A stretch of DNA of 64,000 nt from Pseudomonas chlororaphis. Its GTDB lineage: Bacteria > Pseudomonadota > Gammaproteobacteria > Pseudomonadales > Pseudomonadaceae. The DNA lies in contig CP011020.1 in assembly GCA_001023535.1 (NCBI GenBank), positions 5,852,348-5,916,347 of the forward strand, written 5' to 3'. The notes beneath the pieces are model-generated. The model was not told the origin of the DNA and searched no databases. It worked only from the letters and a program-made list of their open reading frames with translations. Every line of letters starts with the position of its first letter. The first letter of the stretch is position 1. This document shows positions 47,597-57,410 of the stretch, in pieces. The position numbers and the translations under genes were made by a program.

Positions 47597-50176
47597 TCAG
47601 GAACCGGTTTTCGACAACGCCTGACGGTCTTGCAGCAGGTGCGCGAAGGCCTGTTTGTCGATCGGGCGGCTGAGGAAGTAACCCTGCACTTCATGGCACT
47701 GGTCCGAGCCCAACGAGCCCAGTTGGGCCAGGGTCTCGACGCCTTCGGCCGTCACCGTCAGGCCCATGGCCTTGCCGAGGTTGATGATCGCCTGCACCAC
47801 CGCCCGGTCATTGCTGCTGTTGCTCATGGAGGCGATGAAGCGTTTATCGATCTTGATGCCGTCGAACGGGTACGTGCGCAGGTAGCCGAGGGACGAATAA
47901 CCGGTGCCGAAATCGTCCATGTTCAAGCGCACACCCAGTTCCTTCAGGGCGTTCATGGTGTGCAGCGCGCCGTCCACGTCGTTGAGCATCACGTTCTCGG
48001 TGATTTCCAGTTCCAGGCGGCTGGCCGGGAACCGCGTCTCGATCAACACCCGGCGCACGTCTTCCACCACGTCGCTGCGCTCGAACTGCGCTGGCGACAG
48101 GTTGACCGACACCATCAGTTCGCCGGGCCAGCTCAGCGCGGTTTCACAGGCTTCGCGCAATACCCAGTTGGACAGCGGCACAATCAGGTCAGTCTGTTCG
48201 GCCAGCGGAATGAACGCATCGGGGCCCAGTAGCCCCTGGGTCGGGTGCTGCCAGCGCACCAGCGCCTCGACGGCGACGATGTCACGCCCATCGACGGTGT
48301 AGCGCGGCTGGAAATGCAAGACGAATTCGTGTTGGCGCACGGCTTGGCGCAGGTCGCTTTCCAGTTGCCGACGGTGCTGGATCTGGTCGTTCATCTGCGA
48401 GGCGAAATAGCACCAGGTTCGCTTGCCTTCGGACTTGGCCTGATACAAGGCAATGTCGGCGCAACGGATCAGCTCACCGGGCACGTGGCCCTGGCGACGA
48501 CTCACGGCGATGCCGATGCTGGCACCGATGTGCAGCGAATGGGTTTCGTAATGAATCGGTTGCTGCAGGCTCCCGATCAAGCGCTCGCAGAATCGGTCGA
48601 TCTCGGTGGTGTGCTCCATGCCGCTGAGCACCACCACGAACTCATCGCCGCCCAGCCGCGCCACCAGGTCCTGCTCGCGGGTACAGTCGCGCAGGCGCTG
48701 GGCCACTTCCAGCAATACCGCGTCACCGGCCGGGTGACCGAGGGAGTCGTTGATCGGCTTGAAGTTGTCCAGGTCCACCATGAGCAACGTCAAGGGTGGG
48801 GCATGCTCCTTGGCCAGCAGCGCGTCGTCCAGGTAGCGTGCCAGCTTGTTGCGGTTCGGCAGGCCCGTCAGCGCATCGTGCAACGACAGATGCTGGACCT
48901 GGGCGTGAGCCGCCACCTCGTCGGTAATGTCACTGGCGGTGCCGCGGTAGCCCACCACCGCGGCCTTGTCGATAATCGGCCGCGCCGACACCCGGCAGAA
49001 GCGCAATTGCCCGGAATGATCGCGGTAGGAGCAACGCAGGTTGCTGGCGCTCTGCTCCTGGGTGAGCGTGCCCAACCAGAGGGCGATCGGCGTCGTGTCG
49101 CAGTACAGCAGTTGTTCGATGTCCTGCCCCAGCCATTGTCGATCGGAGAACCCGGTAACGGTGCCGAAGCGTCCGGACAAGTAGGTGATATGCCCTTCGC
49201 CGTCGATTTCCCAGATCCAGTCGGAGGCCGCTTCCGCCACGGCGCGAAAGCGTTCCTCGCTGGCTTCCAGGGCCTGCGTCGAGCGCTCCAGGCTGTCGTA
49301 GCTGGCATCCACCTGGCGCGCCGTGCGCAGGGCATAGCGGAAGAAATAAGCCGTCAGCAGCGCCAGGATCAGCAGCGCGCCGCCCAACGGCGGCAACAGC
49401 GACCACAGCAGATGCTGGCCCGGACGCTCCAGGCGCGAGACCAGGCTGTAACCGGTGCTGTCCAGCGGCACGGCGGGCTGGCCGGGCGCCAACTCGGAAT
49501 CCTTGACCAGGTGCAGGTCGGTCAGCCCGTAGTTCTGGCCCAGCGCGCGCAGCTTGACATGGGTCAGTTGGTCGACGAACACCAGCACCGATGTACCTTG
49601 GGGCGCGACCCGAGGGCGCTCGTCATTGGGCAGGATCACCGAGGCCGTGACGATGGCCGGCCAGCCTTCGAACAGGGTGTAGCGGACCGCCGGGGCGGTC
49701 AGGTCGGCCTGCGCCTGCAACTGATCCACCAGCGGCTCCAACGGCATGTCCATGTGGGCGCGCGCGTCAGTCTGCTGGTGCTGCCCGCGTACCACGGCGT
49801 ACTTTGTGCGCTCACGGTCGATGACGAACACGCCTTCATAGCCGTCATTGGTGAACAGGGTCTTGCCCATGTTCTGGTCGGCATAGGCCCATTGCACGTC
49901 GACCTCGCCGTTGAGGTGCTCGTAGGCCGTGGTCCAGTAGGTGTAGCTAGTGATGTAGTTCTTAGACGCCGTGATCCGGTTTTCCACCGCGCGTTCGGTG
50001 TAGAAAAAGTTCTTGCGCACATCTTGCGCGTCGAGTTGCCGTGCAATGTTGAACAGCGCGACGACGGCCACCAGCACCCCCAGTACAAACAGCCCACCGA
50101 CGGCCGCCACCAGGCGACGGGTGATCGGGGTGTGACGAGGGGTGTTCGAACGCGTAGTCGTGGCTGCAAAATCCAT
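47597..50176 (-). CDS. Membrane CHASE4-PAS-GGDEF-EAL c-di-GMP enzyme
   Basis: 859 residues. Two membrane helices (~21-45 and ~265-290) bracket a periplasmic sensor of about 220 residues resembling CHASE4. A PAS domain follows (~310-425), then GGDEF with the intact motif ARLGGDEFVVVL and an RxxD inhibitory site (REQD) five residues before it. A C-terminal EAL domain has EALVRW. Both catalytic motifs are intact, so it could synthesise or degrade c-di-GMP; such hybrids are often net phosphodiesterases. It is followed by a second GGDEF protein gene. Confidence 0.93.
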   Translation of the reverse strand: MDFAATTTRSNTPRHTPITRRLVAAVGGLFVLGVLVAVVALFNIARQLDAQDVRKNFFYTERAVENRITASKNYITSYTYWTTAYEHLNGEVDVQWAYADQNMGKTLFTNDGYEGVFVIDRERTKYAVVRGQHQQTDARAHMDMPLEPLVDQLQAQADLTAPAVRYTLFEGWPAIVTASVILPNDERPRVAPQGTSVLVFVDQLTHVKLRALGQNYGLTDLHLVKDSELAPGQPAVPLDSTGYSLVSRLERPGQHLLWSLLPPLGGALLILALLTAYFFRYALRTARQVDASYDSLERSTQALEASEERFRAVAEAASDWIWEIDGEGHITYLSGRFGTVTGFSDRQWLGQDIEQLLYCDTTPIALWLGTLTQEQSASNLRCSYRDHSGQLRFCRVSARPIIDKAAVVGYRGTASDITDEVAAHAQVQHLSLHDALTGLPNRNKLARYLDDALLAKEHAPPLTLLMVDLDNFKPINDSLGHPAGDAVLLEVAQRLRDCTREQDLVARLGGDEFVVVLSGMEHTTEIDRFCERLIGSLQQPIHYETHSLHIGASIGIAVSRRQGHVPGELIRCADIALYQAKSEGKRTWCYFASQMNDQIQHRRQLESDLRQAVRQHEFVLHFQPRYTVDGRDIVAVEALVRWQHPTQGLLGPDAFIPLAEQTDLIVPLSNWVLREACETALSWPGELMVSVNLSPAQFERSDVVEDVRRVLIETRFPASRLELEITENVMLNDVDGALHTMNALKELGVRLNMDDFGTGYSSLGYLRTYPFDGIKIDKRFIASMSNSSNDRAVVQAIINLGKAMGLTVTAEGVETLAQLGSLGSDQCHEVQGYFLSRPIDKQAFAHLLQDRQALSKTGS

Positions 50177-50272
50177 TGGCCTGCTCCTGTCCTGTCGACA
50201 CCGGCTTCGATGTCAAGAAGCGCCGTGTCTGAACAATGGACCCTGGCCAGGCCTCGATGATTCCAACCAATC

Positions 50273-51844
50273 TCAGCGGTCCGAGCGCTCCAGCGCGTCG
50301 AGGCCGCCTTCCATGGACAAGGCCGCCACGCGATTGCGCCCATTGTGCTTGGCTTGATAGAGCGCCGCATCGGCCCGCTGGATGAACACCTCGATGCTGT
50401 CCAGGCTGCTGGGGACGAAGGCGTAGCAGCCCAGGCTCACGGTCAGGTAGCCGGTGGGGGAACCGGAATGGGTGATGTGCTTGTCGATCACCCGGCAACG
50501 GATCTGCTCGGCCAACGCCAGGGCGCCCTGCAGGTTGGTGTCGGGCAGCAGCACTCCGAACTCCTCGCCGCCATAGCGCACCGCGAGGTCGGCCTTGCGG
50601 TGGCAGCAGTCCTTGAGCACCTTGGCCACCTCCGCCAGGCAATGGTCCCCGGCAACGTGCCCGTAGGTATCGTTGTAGCGCTTGAAGAAGTCGATATCGA
50701 GCATGATCAGGCTCAGCGGGCTGCGCTGGCGGGCACCGCGGCCGAACTCGACGTCCAGCGCCCGCTCGAACAGCCGACGGTTCGCCAGCCCGGTCAGGCT
50801 GTCGTGGGTGGCGATCATTTCCAGGGTTTTCTGGGCCTTGCGCAAGTCCGCCTCGATCCGCTCGCTGTTGCGCACCTGGCGCACGAAGACCCAGCCGAAC
50901 AGGCAGATCCCCACGACCACCAGGGCCACGATCAGGCTGGACTGGAATGCCCTGTCGTGCCAGCCGGCCAGGATCGCGTCTTCAGACATTGCGGCGGTGA
51001 CCACCAGCGGGTAGCTGCGCAAGTGATCGTGCCCGTATAGCCTGACCACGCCATCGACGGTGGAACGGATGATCGAGTCGCCCGACATCGCGCCCGGCAG
51101 GTCGTGATTGAACAGGTTCTCCTCGGACAGTGGCCGGCCGATCCGCGCCTCATCGAAGGGGCGACGGGCCAACAGCGTCCCGTCGGACAAGGCCAGGGCC
51201 ATCTCGCCTTTATCGTCCAGGCTGAAGCTTCTGAAGAACTTCTCGAAGTAGGACATCTTGATGCCGGCCATCAGGACGCCCTGGAAGTCACCGTTCGCAT
51301 CGTTCAGGCGCCGGGAGATCGGAATGATCCATTCACCGTTCTGGCGGCTGTGAATCGCCGGCCCGATGTGGGCGATCAGGGACGCATTCTGTTGGTGGAA
51401 AAGGAAGTACTCCCGGTCTGCCACCCCTGCCCCCCTTTGCAGATTGTCAAAGGAGGTCACGACCCAGTGGCCGTGCTTGTCGAACAGAAACAGACCATGC
51501 AACTGCTCGAGCGATTGCACCCGGCGTGCGAAGTTGTTTTGCAGGCGCGACTGCAAGGCCGGGCCGAACCCATCGACCTGGATCCAGTCCGCCAGGCTGT
51601 CGAGGACCACATCGGCCTGCAGGAACGTGTCCTGGGCCTGTTGGGCCATGGCCCGGGTCAGGTTGGCCGAGGCGATCCGCGCCGTCTCCAGGTCGTGACG
51701 GCGGGACTGCTCCACTTGCAGGTAAAGCAGACCACACAGGCACAGGCACACCGCCGCAATGAAAATGACTGCGGCCTTGAGCAAGGGTAGGCGTTTGAGG
51801 GCACCGCCGGGGGGATGGAACGGGTCGATAATGGGGATAGGCAA
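50273..51844 (-). CDS. Membrane-bound diguanylate cyclase with extracellular sensor (GGEEF)
   Basis: 523 residues if translation begins at the TTG at 51844, which has AGGA 6 bases upstream; an open frame continues 55 codons further without support. Two membrane helices (~18-40 and ~295-320) flank a double-Cache-like periplasmic sensor. The cytoplasmic GGDEF domain reads RYGGEEFGVLLPD, with an RKAD inhibitory site five residues before it, so synthesis with product inhibition is predicted. No EAL domain is present, making this the probable synthesiser beside its hybrid neighbour. Confidence 0.9.
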   Translation of the reverse strand: MPIPIIDPFHPPGGALKRLPLLKAAVIFIAAVCLCLCGLLYLQVEQSRRHDLETARIASANLTRAMAQQAQDTFLQADVVLDSLADWIQVDGFGPALQSRLQNNFARRVQSLEQLHGLFLFDKHGHWVVTSFDNLQRGAGVADREYFLFHQQNASLIAHIGPAIHSRQNGEWIIPISRRLNDANGDFQGVLMAGIKMSYFEKFFRSFSLDDKGEMALALSDGTLLARRPFDEARIGRPLSEENLFNHDLPGAMSGDSIIRSTVDGVVRLYGHDHLRSYPLVVTAAMSEDAILAGWHDRAFQSSLIVALVVVGICLFGWVFVRQVRNSERIEADLRKAQKTLEMIATHDSLTGLANRRLFERALDVEFGRGARQRSPLSLIMLDIDFFKRYNDTYGHVAGDHCLAEVAKVLKDCCHRKADLAVRYGGEEFGVLLPDTNLQGALALAEQIRCRVIDKHITHSGSPTGYLTVSLGCYAFVPSSLDSIEVFIQRADAALYQAKHNGRNRVAALSMEGGLDALERSDR

Positions 51845-52116
51845 GCGAATTCCTGAGGGGGGCAAAATCCTGGGCAAACCGCTCAAAGCCCCCAATGCGC
51901 AAGAGCTTAGCCTACCGCTTGTGGAGCAGCAATTTGCCTGTATTTGCCAGCCGATAGGTGGCGTAATGGATCCAAAATCCGCCCGTGGGTCGCGACACGT
52001 CACGGGCAAAAAAAGCGCATGGTCTTGCTTGACTGCCCGACATCAGCCCGGCTATCTAGGTCAACCCGCGCCTGCCGGCGCAACTCGTCCTCGACTGCCA
52101 AGTGCCCTCGCCGACC

Positions 52117-53472
52117 ATGAACACACCGACCCGAACCGTCGACGAAGCCTTGTCCCGCCCTTCTGCCGTCGGCCTGCGTGAAGCCTTCTGGTTCTGGCTC
52201 AAACTGGGTTTCATCAGCTTCGGCGGCCCCGCCGGACAGATCTCGATCATGCACCAGGAACTGGTGGAGCGCCGGCGCTGGATCTCCGAGCGACGCTTTC
52301 TGCACGCGCTCAACTACTGCATGCTGTTGCCCGGGCCGGAAGCCCAGCAACTGGCGACCTACCTGGGTTGGCTGATGCATCGCAGTTGGGGCGGCGTCAT
52401 CGCCGGAGCGCTGTTCGTGCTGCCCTCGTTGTTCATTCTCATCACCTTGTCGTGGCTGTACATCGCCTTTGGCGAAGTGCCGGTGGTGGCGGGCCTCTTC
52501 TACGGGATCAAGCCAGCCGTGACGGCCATCGTGGTGCATGCCGCCCACCGGATTGGTGCCCGCGCGCTGAAGAACAGCTGGCTGTGGGCGATCGCCGCCG
52601 CCTCGTTCACCGCCCTATTCGCCTTCAACGTGCCCTTCCCGCTGATCGTGCTGGGCGCCGCTGCCGTCGGTTACCTGGGCGGCCGCTGGGCGCCGGAAAA
52701 ATTCAGCCTGGGCGGCCAGGATGCCAGGCACTCATCCTTCGGCCCGGCGCTGATCGATGACGACACCCCGACCCCGGACCATGCCCGGTTCAGCGCCTTC
52801 AGGCTCGCTCGGCTGGCGATCGTCGGCGCCCTGCTCTGGATCTTGCCAATGGGGCTGCTTACCGCTGTGTTCGGCTGGGACGGCACCCTGACGCAAATGG
52901 CCTGGTTCTTCACCAAGGCCGCGTTGCTGACCTTTGGTGGCGCCTATGCGGTCTTGCCTTACGTGTACCAGGGCGCCGTCGAACACTTCGGCTGGTTGAC
53001 GCCAACCCAAATGATCGACGGCCTGGCCCTGGGCGAAACCACCCCTGGCCCGCTGATCATGGTGGTGGCGTTCGTCGGTTTCGTCGGTGGCTATGTGACG
53101 CAAGTGTTCGGCCCCGATCAGGTTTTCCTCGCCGGCGCCGTGGCCGCCGCGCTGGTGACCTGGTTCACCTTCCTGCCGTCGTTCCTGTTCATCCTGGCGG
53201 GTGGCCCCCTGGTGGAATCGACCCACAACGCGCTGACATTCACCGCACCGCTCACCGCAATCACCGCCGCCGTGGTCGGGGTGATCCTCAACCTGGCCTG
53301 CTTCTTCGGCTACCACGTGCTCTGGCCCCAAGGCTTCTCCGGTGCCTTGGACTGGCCCTCGGCAATCATCGCCTGCGCCGCGGCCGTGGCCCTGTTTCGC
53401 TACAGGCGCGGAGTGATCCAGGTGTTGCTGGCGTGCGGGCTGACCGGGTTGGCGGTGCATCTGTTGCGTTAG
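52117..53472 (+). CDS. chrA: Chromate efflux transporter ChrA
   Basis: 451 residues from the ATG at 52117 (a GTG five codons upstream is possible). It has two homologous CHR halves, each beginning with a family motif: FWFWLKLGFISFGGPAGQIS plus LLPGPEAQQLATYLG in the first, and AWFFTKAALLTFGGAYAVLP plus LALGETTPGPLIM in the second. There are about ten to twelve membrane segments. It exports chromate, and possibly related oxyanions, using the proton gradient. Confidence 0.93.
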   Translation: MNTPTRTVDEALSRPSAVGLREAFWFWLKLGFISFGGPAGQISIMHQELVERRRWISERRFLHALNYCMLLPGPEAQQLATYLGWLMHRSWGGVIAGALFVLPSLFILITLSWLYIAFGEVPVVAGLFYGIKPAVTAIVVHAAHRIGARALKNSWLWAIAAASFTALFAFNVPFPLIVLGAAAVGYLGGRWAPEKFSLGGQDARHSSFGPALIDDDTPTPDHARFSAFRLARLAIVGALLWILPMGLLTAVFGWDGTLTQMAWFFTKAALLTFGGAYAVLPYVYQGAVEHFGWLTPTQMIDGLALGETTPGPLIMVVAFVGFVGGYVTQVFGPDQVFLAGAVAAALVTWFTFLPSFLFILAGGPLVESTHNALTFTAPLTAITAAVVGVILNLACFFGYHVLWPQGFSGALDWPSAIIACAAAVALFRYRRGVIQVLLACGLTGLAVHLLR

Positions 53473-53604
53473 CTTTATCCACGATAACGTCGGCTACCGC
53501 CTCGACCATCGCAACCGCCCAGCAGCGCTCATGACGCAGCGCAAGACGGACGCCGGTGTCCTTAAGCTAAGCTCAACCCCATCATCACGACAGGGACAAT
53601 CGAC

Positions 53605-54093
53605 ATGAGCAAGGCAGACGAGCTGGCCGCCAAACTGAGGCAAGCCCAGCAGACCCAGGCCGACAACGACCACTGCGCCGACCTGGCAATCGAACACTGG
53701 CCCGCCCAGGTCAACGAGCTGTACCGCCAGATCGAAGCCTGGCTGGCCCCAGTCTGCGAGGCCGGCCTCGACATTCGGCGTAACCCTACCCACGTCTTTG
53801 AAAGTCATTTCAGCGGGTCGACATACAACTATGCGATCGATCAACTGGTCATCGAGGGCAATGCCCGGCGCCTGACCTTCGATCCCGTTGCCCGCTTCAC
53901 CCCAGGCGGCGCCGGGCGCATCGACATTCACATGACCGGCCAGCAAAGCTGCCTGCTTCGCAGCCTGGGTGAACATGGCGAATCGGTGTGGCACATAAAA
54001 ACCGTGGATCAAGCCGCGCAGTCGCAGCCTGACCCCGTTGCCATGGACGAAGAGGCGATGCTTTCGGTGGTGGAAAAAGGCCTGGGCCTTTAA
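53605..54093 (+). CDS. Conserved hypothetical cytoplasmic protein
   Basis: 162 residues with a good ribosome site (AGGGACA). The first half is helical and charged (SKADELAAKLRQAQQTQADN); the second is beta-rich (YNYAIDQLVIEGNARRLTF). No signal peptide or membrane segment is present. I do not recognise a family with a known function. A strong terminator follows immediately. Confidence 0.75.
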   Translation: MSKADELAAKLRQAQQTQADNDHCADLAIEHWPAQVNELYRQIEAWLAPVCEAGLDIRRNPTHVFESHFSGSTYNYAIDQLVIEGNARRLTFDPVARFTPGGAGRIDIHMTGQQSCLLRSLGEHGESVWHIKTVDQAAQSQPDPVAMDEEAMLSVVEKGLGL

Positions 54094-54129
54094 TGAAAAG
54101 GGGCGACCTTCACAGGTCGCCCCTTTTCA
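54094..54129 (+). terminator. Rho-independent terminator
   Basis: TGAAAAGGGGCGACCT and AGGTCGCCCCTTTTCA pair over 16 bases around TCAC, starting right at the stop codon. It can also serve the convergent gene ending at 54144. Confidence 0.92.
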
Positions 54130-54143
54130 TTGAACAGAACCGA

Positions 54144-54431
54144 TCAGCCGCCGGTTGGCGTGGCGGTGGCGACGAGCACATCGGGCAGGATGTCGATCGA
54201 CGACGGTGTCACGCGCGTCGTCGACCTGCCCATCAGCAGGTTCAAGGCGTTGTCGATTTCGTCCGCCGCGCCTTGGGCGTAATGGGCGTTCGCCCAGCTC
54301 CAGTAGCGTTCGGACACCAGCCCGCCGACCGCCTGTGCGCACAATTCGTCACTGCTGATACCCATCTTTCCCGCAGCAGCGATCACGGCCATAAGGGCTT
54401 GTTCTAAATGGGAAATACGCTCGGTGGTCAC
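54144..54431 (-). CDS. Hypothetical helical protein
   Basis: 95 residues from a GTG at 54431 with a weak ribosome site, so the start is uncertain. The chain is alpha-helical (TTERISHLEQALMAVIAAAG, then DEIDNALNLLMGR) with a Thr/Ala/Pro-rich tail. I do not recognise it. It converges on the preceding hypothetical and shares its terminator. Confidence 0.55.
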   Translation of the reverse strand: MTTERISHLEQALMAVIAAAGKMGISSDELCAQAVGGLVSERYWSWANAHYAQGAADEIDNALNLLMGRSTTRVTPSSIDILPDVLVATATPTGG

Positions 54432-54655
54432 AACGAAAAACTCGGAAGATCACGAGCACGAAGTTTACCAGCATATCAATATGCCACCAACCACAGGCGC
54501 TCAACGGTCGTCGCCTTTCGCCGCGCGGGAGCGCCTTCGTAGGCCGGCGGGCATTGGTTATGAATACACTCTTTAACAATTTAATCACTGCTGGCGCCTA
54601 AAGCCCCTCGTTAGCGAGCCGATAGCCTCGAACACCTACACATTCAGGCGTGAGC

Positions 54656-55141
54656 ATGATCAACATCAACGCACAAATCTCCAGCAGCCTCCAACAATCG
54701 CTGATCAAACTGGAGCCCAAGAAGTCCGAAGATGAATCGCAGACATCGGCGATCGCCCCCGCCACCGGCGCGCCAGTGGCGGGCGTGAAGGTCTCGCTGT
54801 CGGGTGTCGGCCTGCAAAAATCCGCAGATGAACGCGCAGCCAATGCCAACAAGGACATTGAAGAAAGCGGGCTGCCTGCCCCCGTGCAGAAGATCCTGAA
54901 AATGATCCGGGAATTGAAGCAGAAGATCGCAGAGAAACAATCGGAAATGCAGGCACTGATGGCCGACCAGAGCATGACTCCAGAGACCAAGCAGACCAGG
55001 ATGGGCGCGCTCCAGGCAACGCTTTCCACCCTGACCGCCAGCCTGCTGACGGCGACCGCGTCCCTGGACAAACTCACCAAGAACGGCAAGTTGTCCGCTA
55101 CCCAGGTACAACAGGCCAGTCAGTTGGCGATGAAGGGCTAA
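54656..55141 (+). CDS. Hypothetical coiled-coil protein
   Basis: 161 residues from the ATG at 54656, preferred over the GTG two codons earlier because AGG sits at a proper distance. The N-terminus is polar with short hydrophobic steps (MININAQISSSLQQSLIKLE) and no classical signal peptide. Residues ~75-160 form heptad-like helices (ILKMIRELKQKIAEKQSEMQ, then repeated LTASLLTATASLDKL). Such Ser/Gln-rich N-termini with helical bodies are seen in some exported bacterial proteins, but no secretion machinery is near. Function unknown. Confidence 0.7.
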   Translation: MININAQISSSLQQSLIKLEPKKSEDESQTSAIAPATGAPVAGVKVSLSGVGLQKSADERAANANKDIEESGLPAPVQKILKMIRELKQKIAEKQSEMQALMADQSMTPETKQTRMGALQATLSTLTASLLTATASLDKLTKNGKLSATQVQQASQLAMKG

Positions 55142-55302
55142 AGCGCGAACCCGTTACGCTCACCAAAACCCTACCCATCGTGCGGATGGGAGGGACTGAA
55201 AAGCAGCTAGCAGCCCTGACGGAGGAGTTGCATAGAATGTTGGCAACGCCCAAGCCTGGCCAATTCAAAGCCAAGGCCTGGATGTGAGCTGAAAAAGCCC
55301 AA

Positions 55303-56184
55303 TCAATCAGGCGTGAGGCACACGCCCAACGAGGTGCCGTCACTTCTCGCGGCCACCACAATCCGCTTGCCGGCCTGCTCCTTCACCTCTATCGCCTGCC
55401 CATCGCGCTGCTTACCCTGGCGCGCCTGCCCGACCAATTGGGGAATCAATCCGCCCTCCGGCAGGTGCTGCCAGAAGCGCCCGGGCATGTGCTGGCGCAA
55501 CGCCTGGGGATTGAGCCGCGCCGGGTTGAAGATGTGTCGGTAATAGGTGCGCCACAGCTCGGCGCCCGGATCGTCGGCGTGACGTGCCCACTGTCGCCAC
55601 TGCTCAGGGCACTGGCGCCGGTAGTCAAGTGATTGGCCGTCGAAGCGGATACCGTCGCGGGGCGTGGCGATCAGCCAGCGTTGCCGTCCCAGTCGTTCGG
55701 CAAAATGACCACTGGCGCTCTCGAGGATGTCATGGGCGGGCTCATGGAACGACACAAGGTCCAGTTGCAGTCGCTCGGCCAACGCGGGTGGCAAAGGAAC
55801 GAAGCGCACGAAGGCGTGCAGGTGATGAGCTTCGCGACTGACCTGTTTGATCCGTCGCTGCAGTTCACTGCCCAGGCGATCGCCGGCGAGCATGGCGGTG
55901 CGGTCGCCATGGGCCACGCGCCAGAGCACTTCATACAGCAGGTTCCAGCGTTGTTCGCCGAGGTAACGGCCCGCCTGTTCGAGTTGCGCCAACAAGGCCG
56001 CCGGCACCCGCGTGCGGAACGGGCCAGGGCCTGATGGCAGCGGCGTCGGCACGGCCAACAGGTCGGTGATGGGACCTTGGGCCCACGTCACGTCACTGGG
56101 GTCGATGCCATGCCCAAGCAGCGTCCGGGCCTGGTCGCGCCAGGTCGAGAAGTCGTCATCGCAATCCAGCGCGATCATCCCCAT
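55303..56184 (-). CDS. Putative DNA metabolism protein (TIGR03915/DUF4130 family)
   Basis: 293 residues of the family found as partner of the radical SAM DNA-repair protein encoded immediately upstream. Recognisable segments are LYEVLWRVAHG, SREAHHLHAFVRFV, WLIATPRDGIRFDG and WRTYYRHIFNPARLNPQALRQHMPGRFWQHLPE. Its start lies inside the end of the radical SAM gene (10-base overlap), so the two are translationally coupled. The family has been noted as uracil-DNA-glycosylase-related; the exact activity is not established. Confidence 0.88.
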   Translation of the reverse strand: MGMIALDCDDDFSTWRDQARTLLGHGIDPSDVTWAQGPITDLLAVPTPLPSGPGPFRTRVPAALLAQLEQAGRYLGEQRWNLLYEVLWRVAHGDRTAMLAGDRLGSELQRRIKQVSREAHHLHAFVRFVPLPPALAERLQLDLVSFHEPAHDILESASGHFAERLGRQRWLIATPRDGIRFDGQSLDYRRQCPEQWRQWARHADDPGAELWRTYYRHIFNPARLNPQALRQHMPGRFWQHLPEGGLIPQLVGQARQGKQRDGQAIEVKEQAGKRIVVAARSDGTSLGVCLTPD

Positions 56185-57395
56185 AGTCCCATCTGCACAG
56201 GTCGCTGGGGATCGCGCAGACGCGCCCGCAAAAGGCCGCTGCGCACCTGGGCTTCAGCGGGCCGGTAGTCGCTGGTGATGATGAACGGCCGCGCCTTTTC
56301 CAGTACGCAACGCAACTGCACCAGGTCGTCATAGCGGACCCGACGCTCCCGCCGTAGCGCCACCAGTCGTTGCACGCTGCGCAGGCCGATCCCGGGAATA
56401 CGCGCCAGCAACGCAGGCTCGGCGCGGTTCACATCCAGCGGGAAAACCTCCCGGTTGGCCAGCGCCCAGGCGAGCTTGGGGTCGATGTCCAGGTCGAGGT
56501 TGCCGGCGTTACCCAAGAGTTCGCCGGCCTTGTAGCCGTAGCCGCGCATGAGAAAGTCAGCCTGGTAGAGCCTGTGCTCACGCAACAAGGGCGGCGCTGC
56601 CAACGGCACGCTGGCGGGGCTATCGGGAATAGGGCTGAACGCCGAGTAATAGACCCGGCGCAAACCATAGCCCTGGTACAGCGATTCGGCGTTCTGCAAG
56701 ATGGCATGGTCATCGGTGGCATCGGCGCCAACGATGACCTGGGTACTTTGCCCGGCTGGCGCGAACCGCGGCGCCCTCGCCTCCCCGGCCACCGCCTGCT
56801 GTCCGTCATGGATGGTGCCCATGGCCTGGCGAATCGTGGTCAGCTGCTTTTCCGGTGCCAGGCGCTTGAGGCTCGCCTCGCTGGACAGCTCGATATTCAC
56901 GCTCAAGCGATCGGCCAGCCGCCCGGCCTCTTCGATCAACAGCGGGTCGGCGTCGGGAATGGTCTTGAGGTGGATATAGCCACGAAACTGATGGTCCTCG
57001 CGCAGCAACCGTGCCACCCGCACCAATTGCTCCATGGTGTAGTCAGCCGAGCGAATGATGCCGGAGCTCAGGAACAGGCCACTGATGCAATTGCGGCGAT
57101 AGAAATCGAGGGTCAAGCGCACCACTTCCTCTGGCGTGAAGCGCGCTCTCGGCACGTTGCTGGTACGACGGTTGACGCAATACTGGCAGTCATACAGGCA
57201 GAAATTGGTCAGCAGCACCTTCAACAGCGACACACAACGCCCATCCGGCGTATAGCTATGACAAATACCCATGCCATCCGTAGCGCCCAAGCCATCGCGC
57301 CCCCGGGAGCTGCGCTTGGGGGCACCACTGCTGGCGCAGGACGCGTCATACTTGGCAGCGTCGGCGAGAATGCCGAGCTTGGCGATAAGTTGCAT
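56175..57395 (-). CDS. Putative DNA modification/repair radical SAM protein (TIGR03916)
   Basis: 406 residues from the ATG at 57395 (GAGAGG upstream). The radical SAM cluster cysteines are Cys66, Cys70 and Cys73 (NFCLYDCQYC). The C-terminal third holds a helix-hairpin-helix DNA-binding motif (LLARIPGIGLRSVQRLVALR). It should cleave SAM to a radical that acts on damaged or modified DNA together with the next gene's product. A LexA-type box lies 16 bases before the start, which supports a role in the SOS response. Confidence 0.92.
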   Translation of the reverse strand: MQLIAKLGILADAAKYDASCASSGAPKRSSRGRDGLGATDGMGICHSYTPDGRCVSLLKVLLTNFCLYDCQYCVNRRTSNVPRARFTPEEVVRLTLDFYRRNCISGLFLSSGIIRSADYTMEQLVRVARLLREDHQFRGYIHLKTIPDADPLLIEEAGRLADRLSVNIELSSEASLKRLAPEKQLTTIRQAMGTIHDGQQAVAGEARAPRFAPAGQSTQVIVGADATDDHAILQNAESLYQGYGLRRVYYSAFSPIPDSPASVPLAAPPLLREHRLYQADFLMRGYGYKAGELLGNAGNLDLDIDPKLAWALANREVFPLDVNRAEPALLARIPGIGLRSVQRLVALRRERRVRYDDLVQLRCVLEKARPFIITSDYRPAEAQVRSGLLRARLRDPQRPVQMGLWG

Positions 57396-57410
57396 GAAGG
57401 CCTCTCGATA

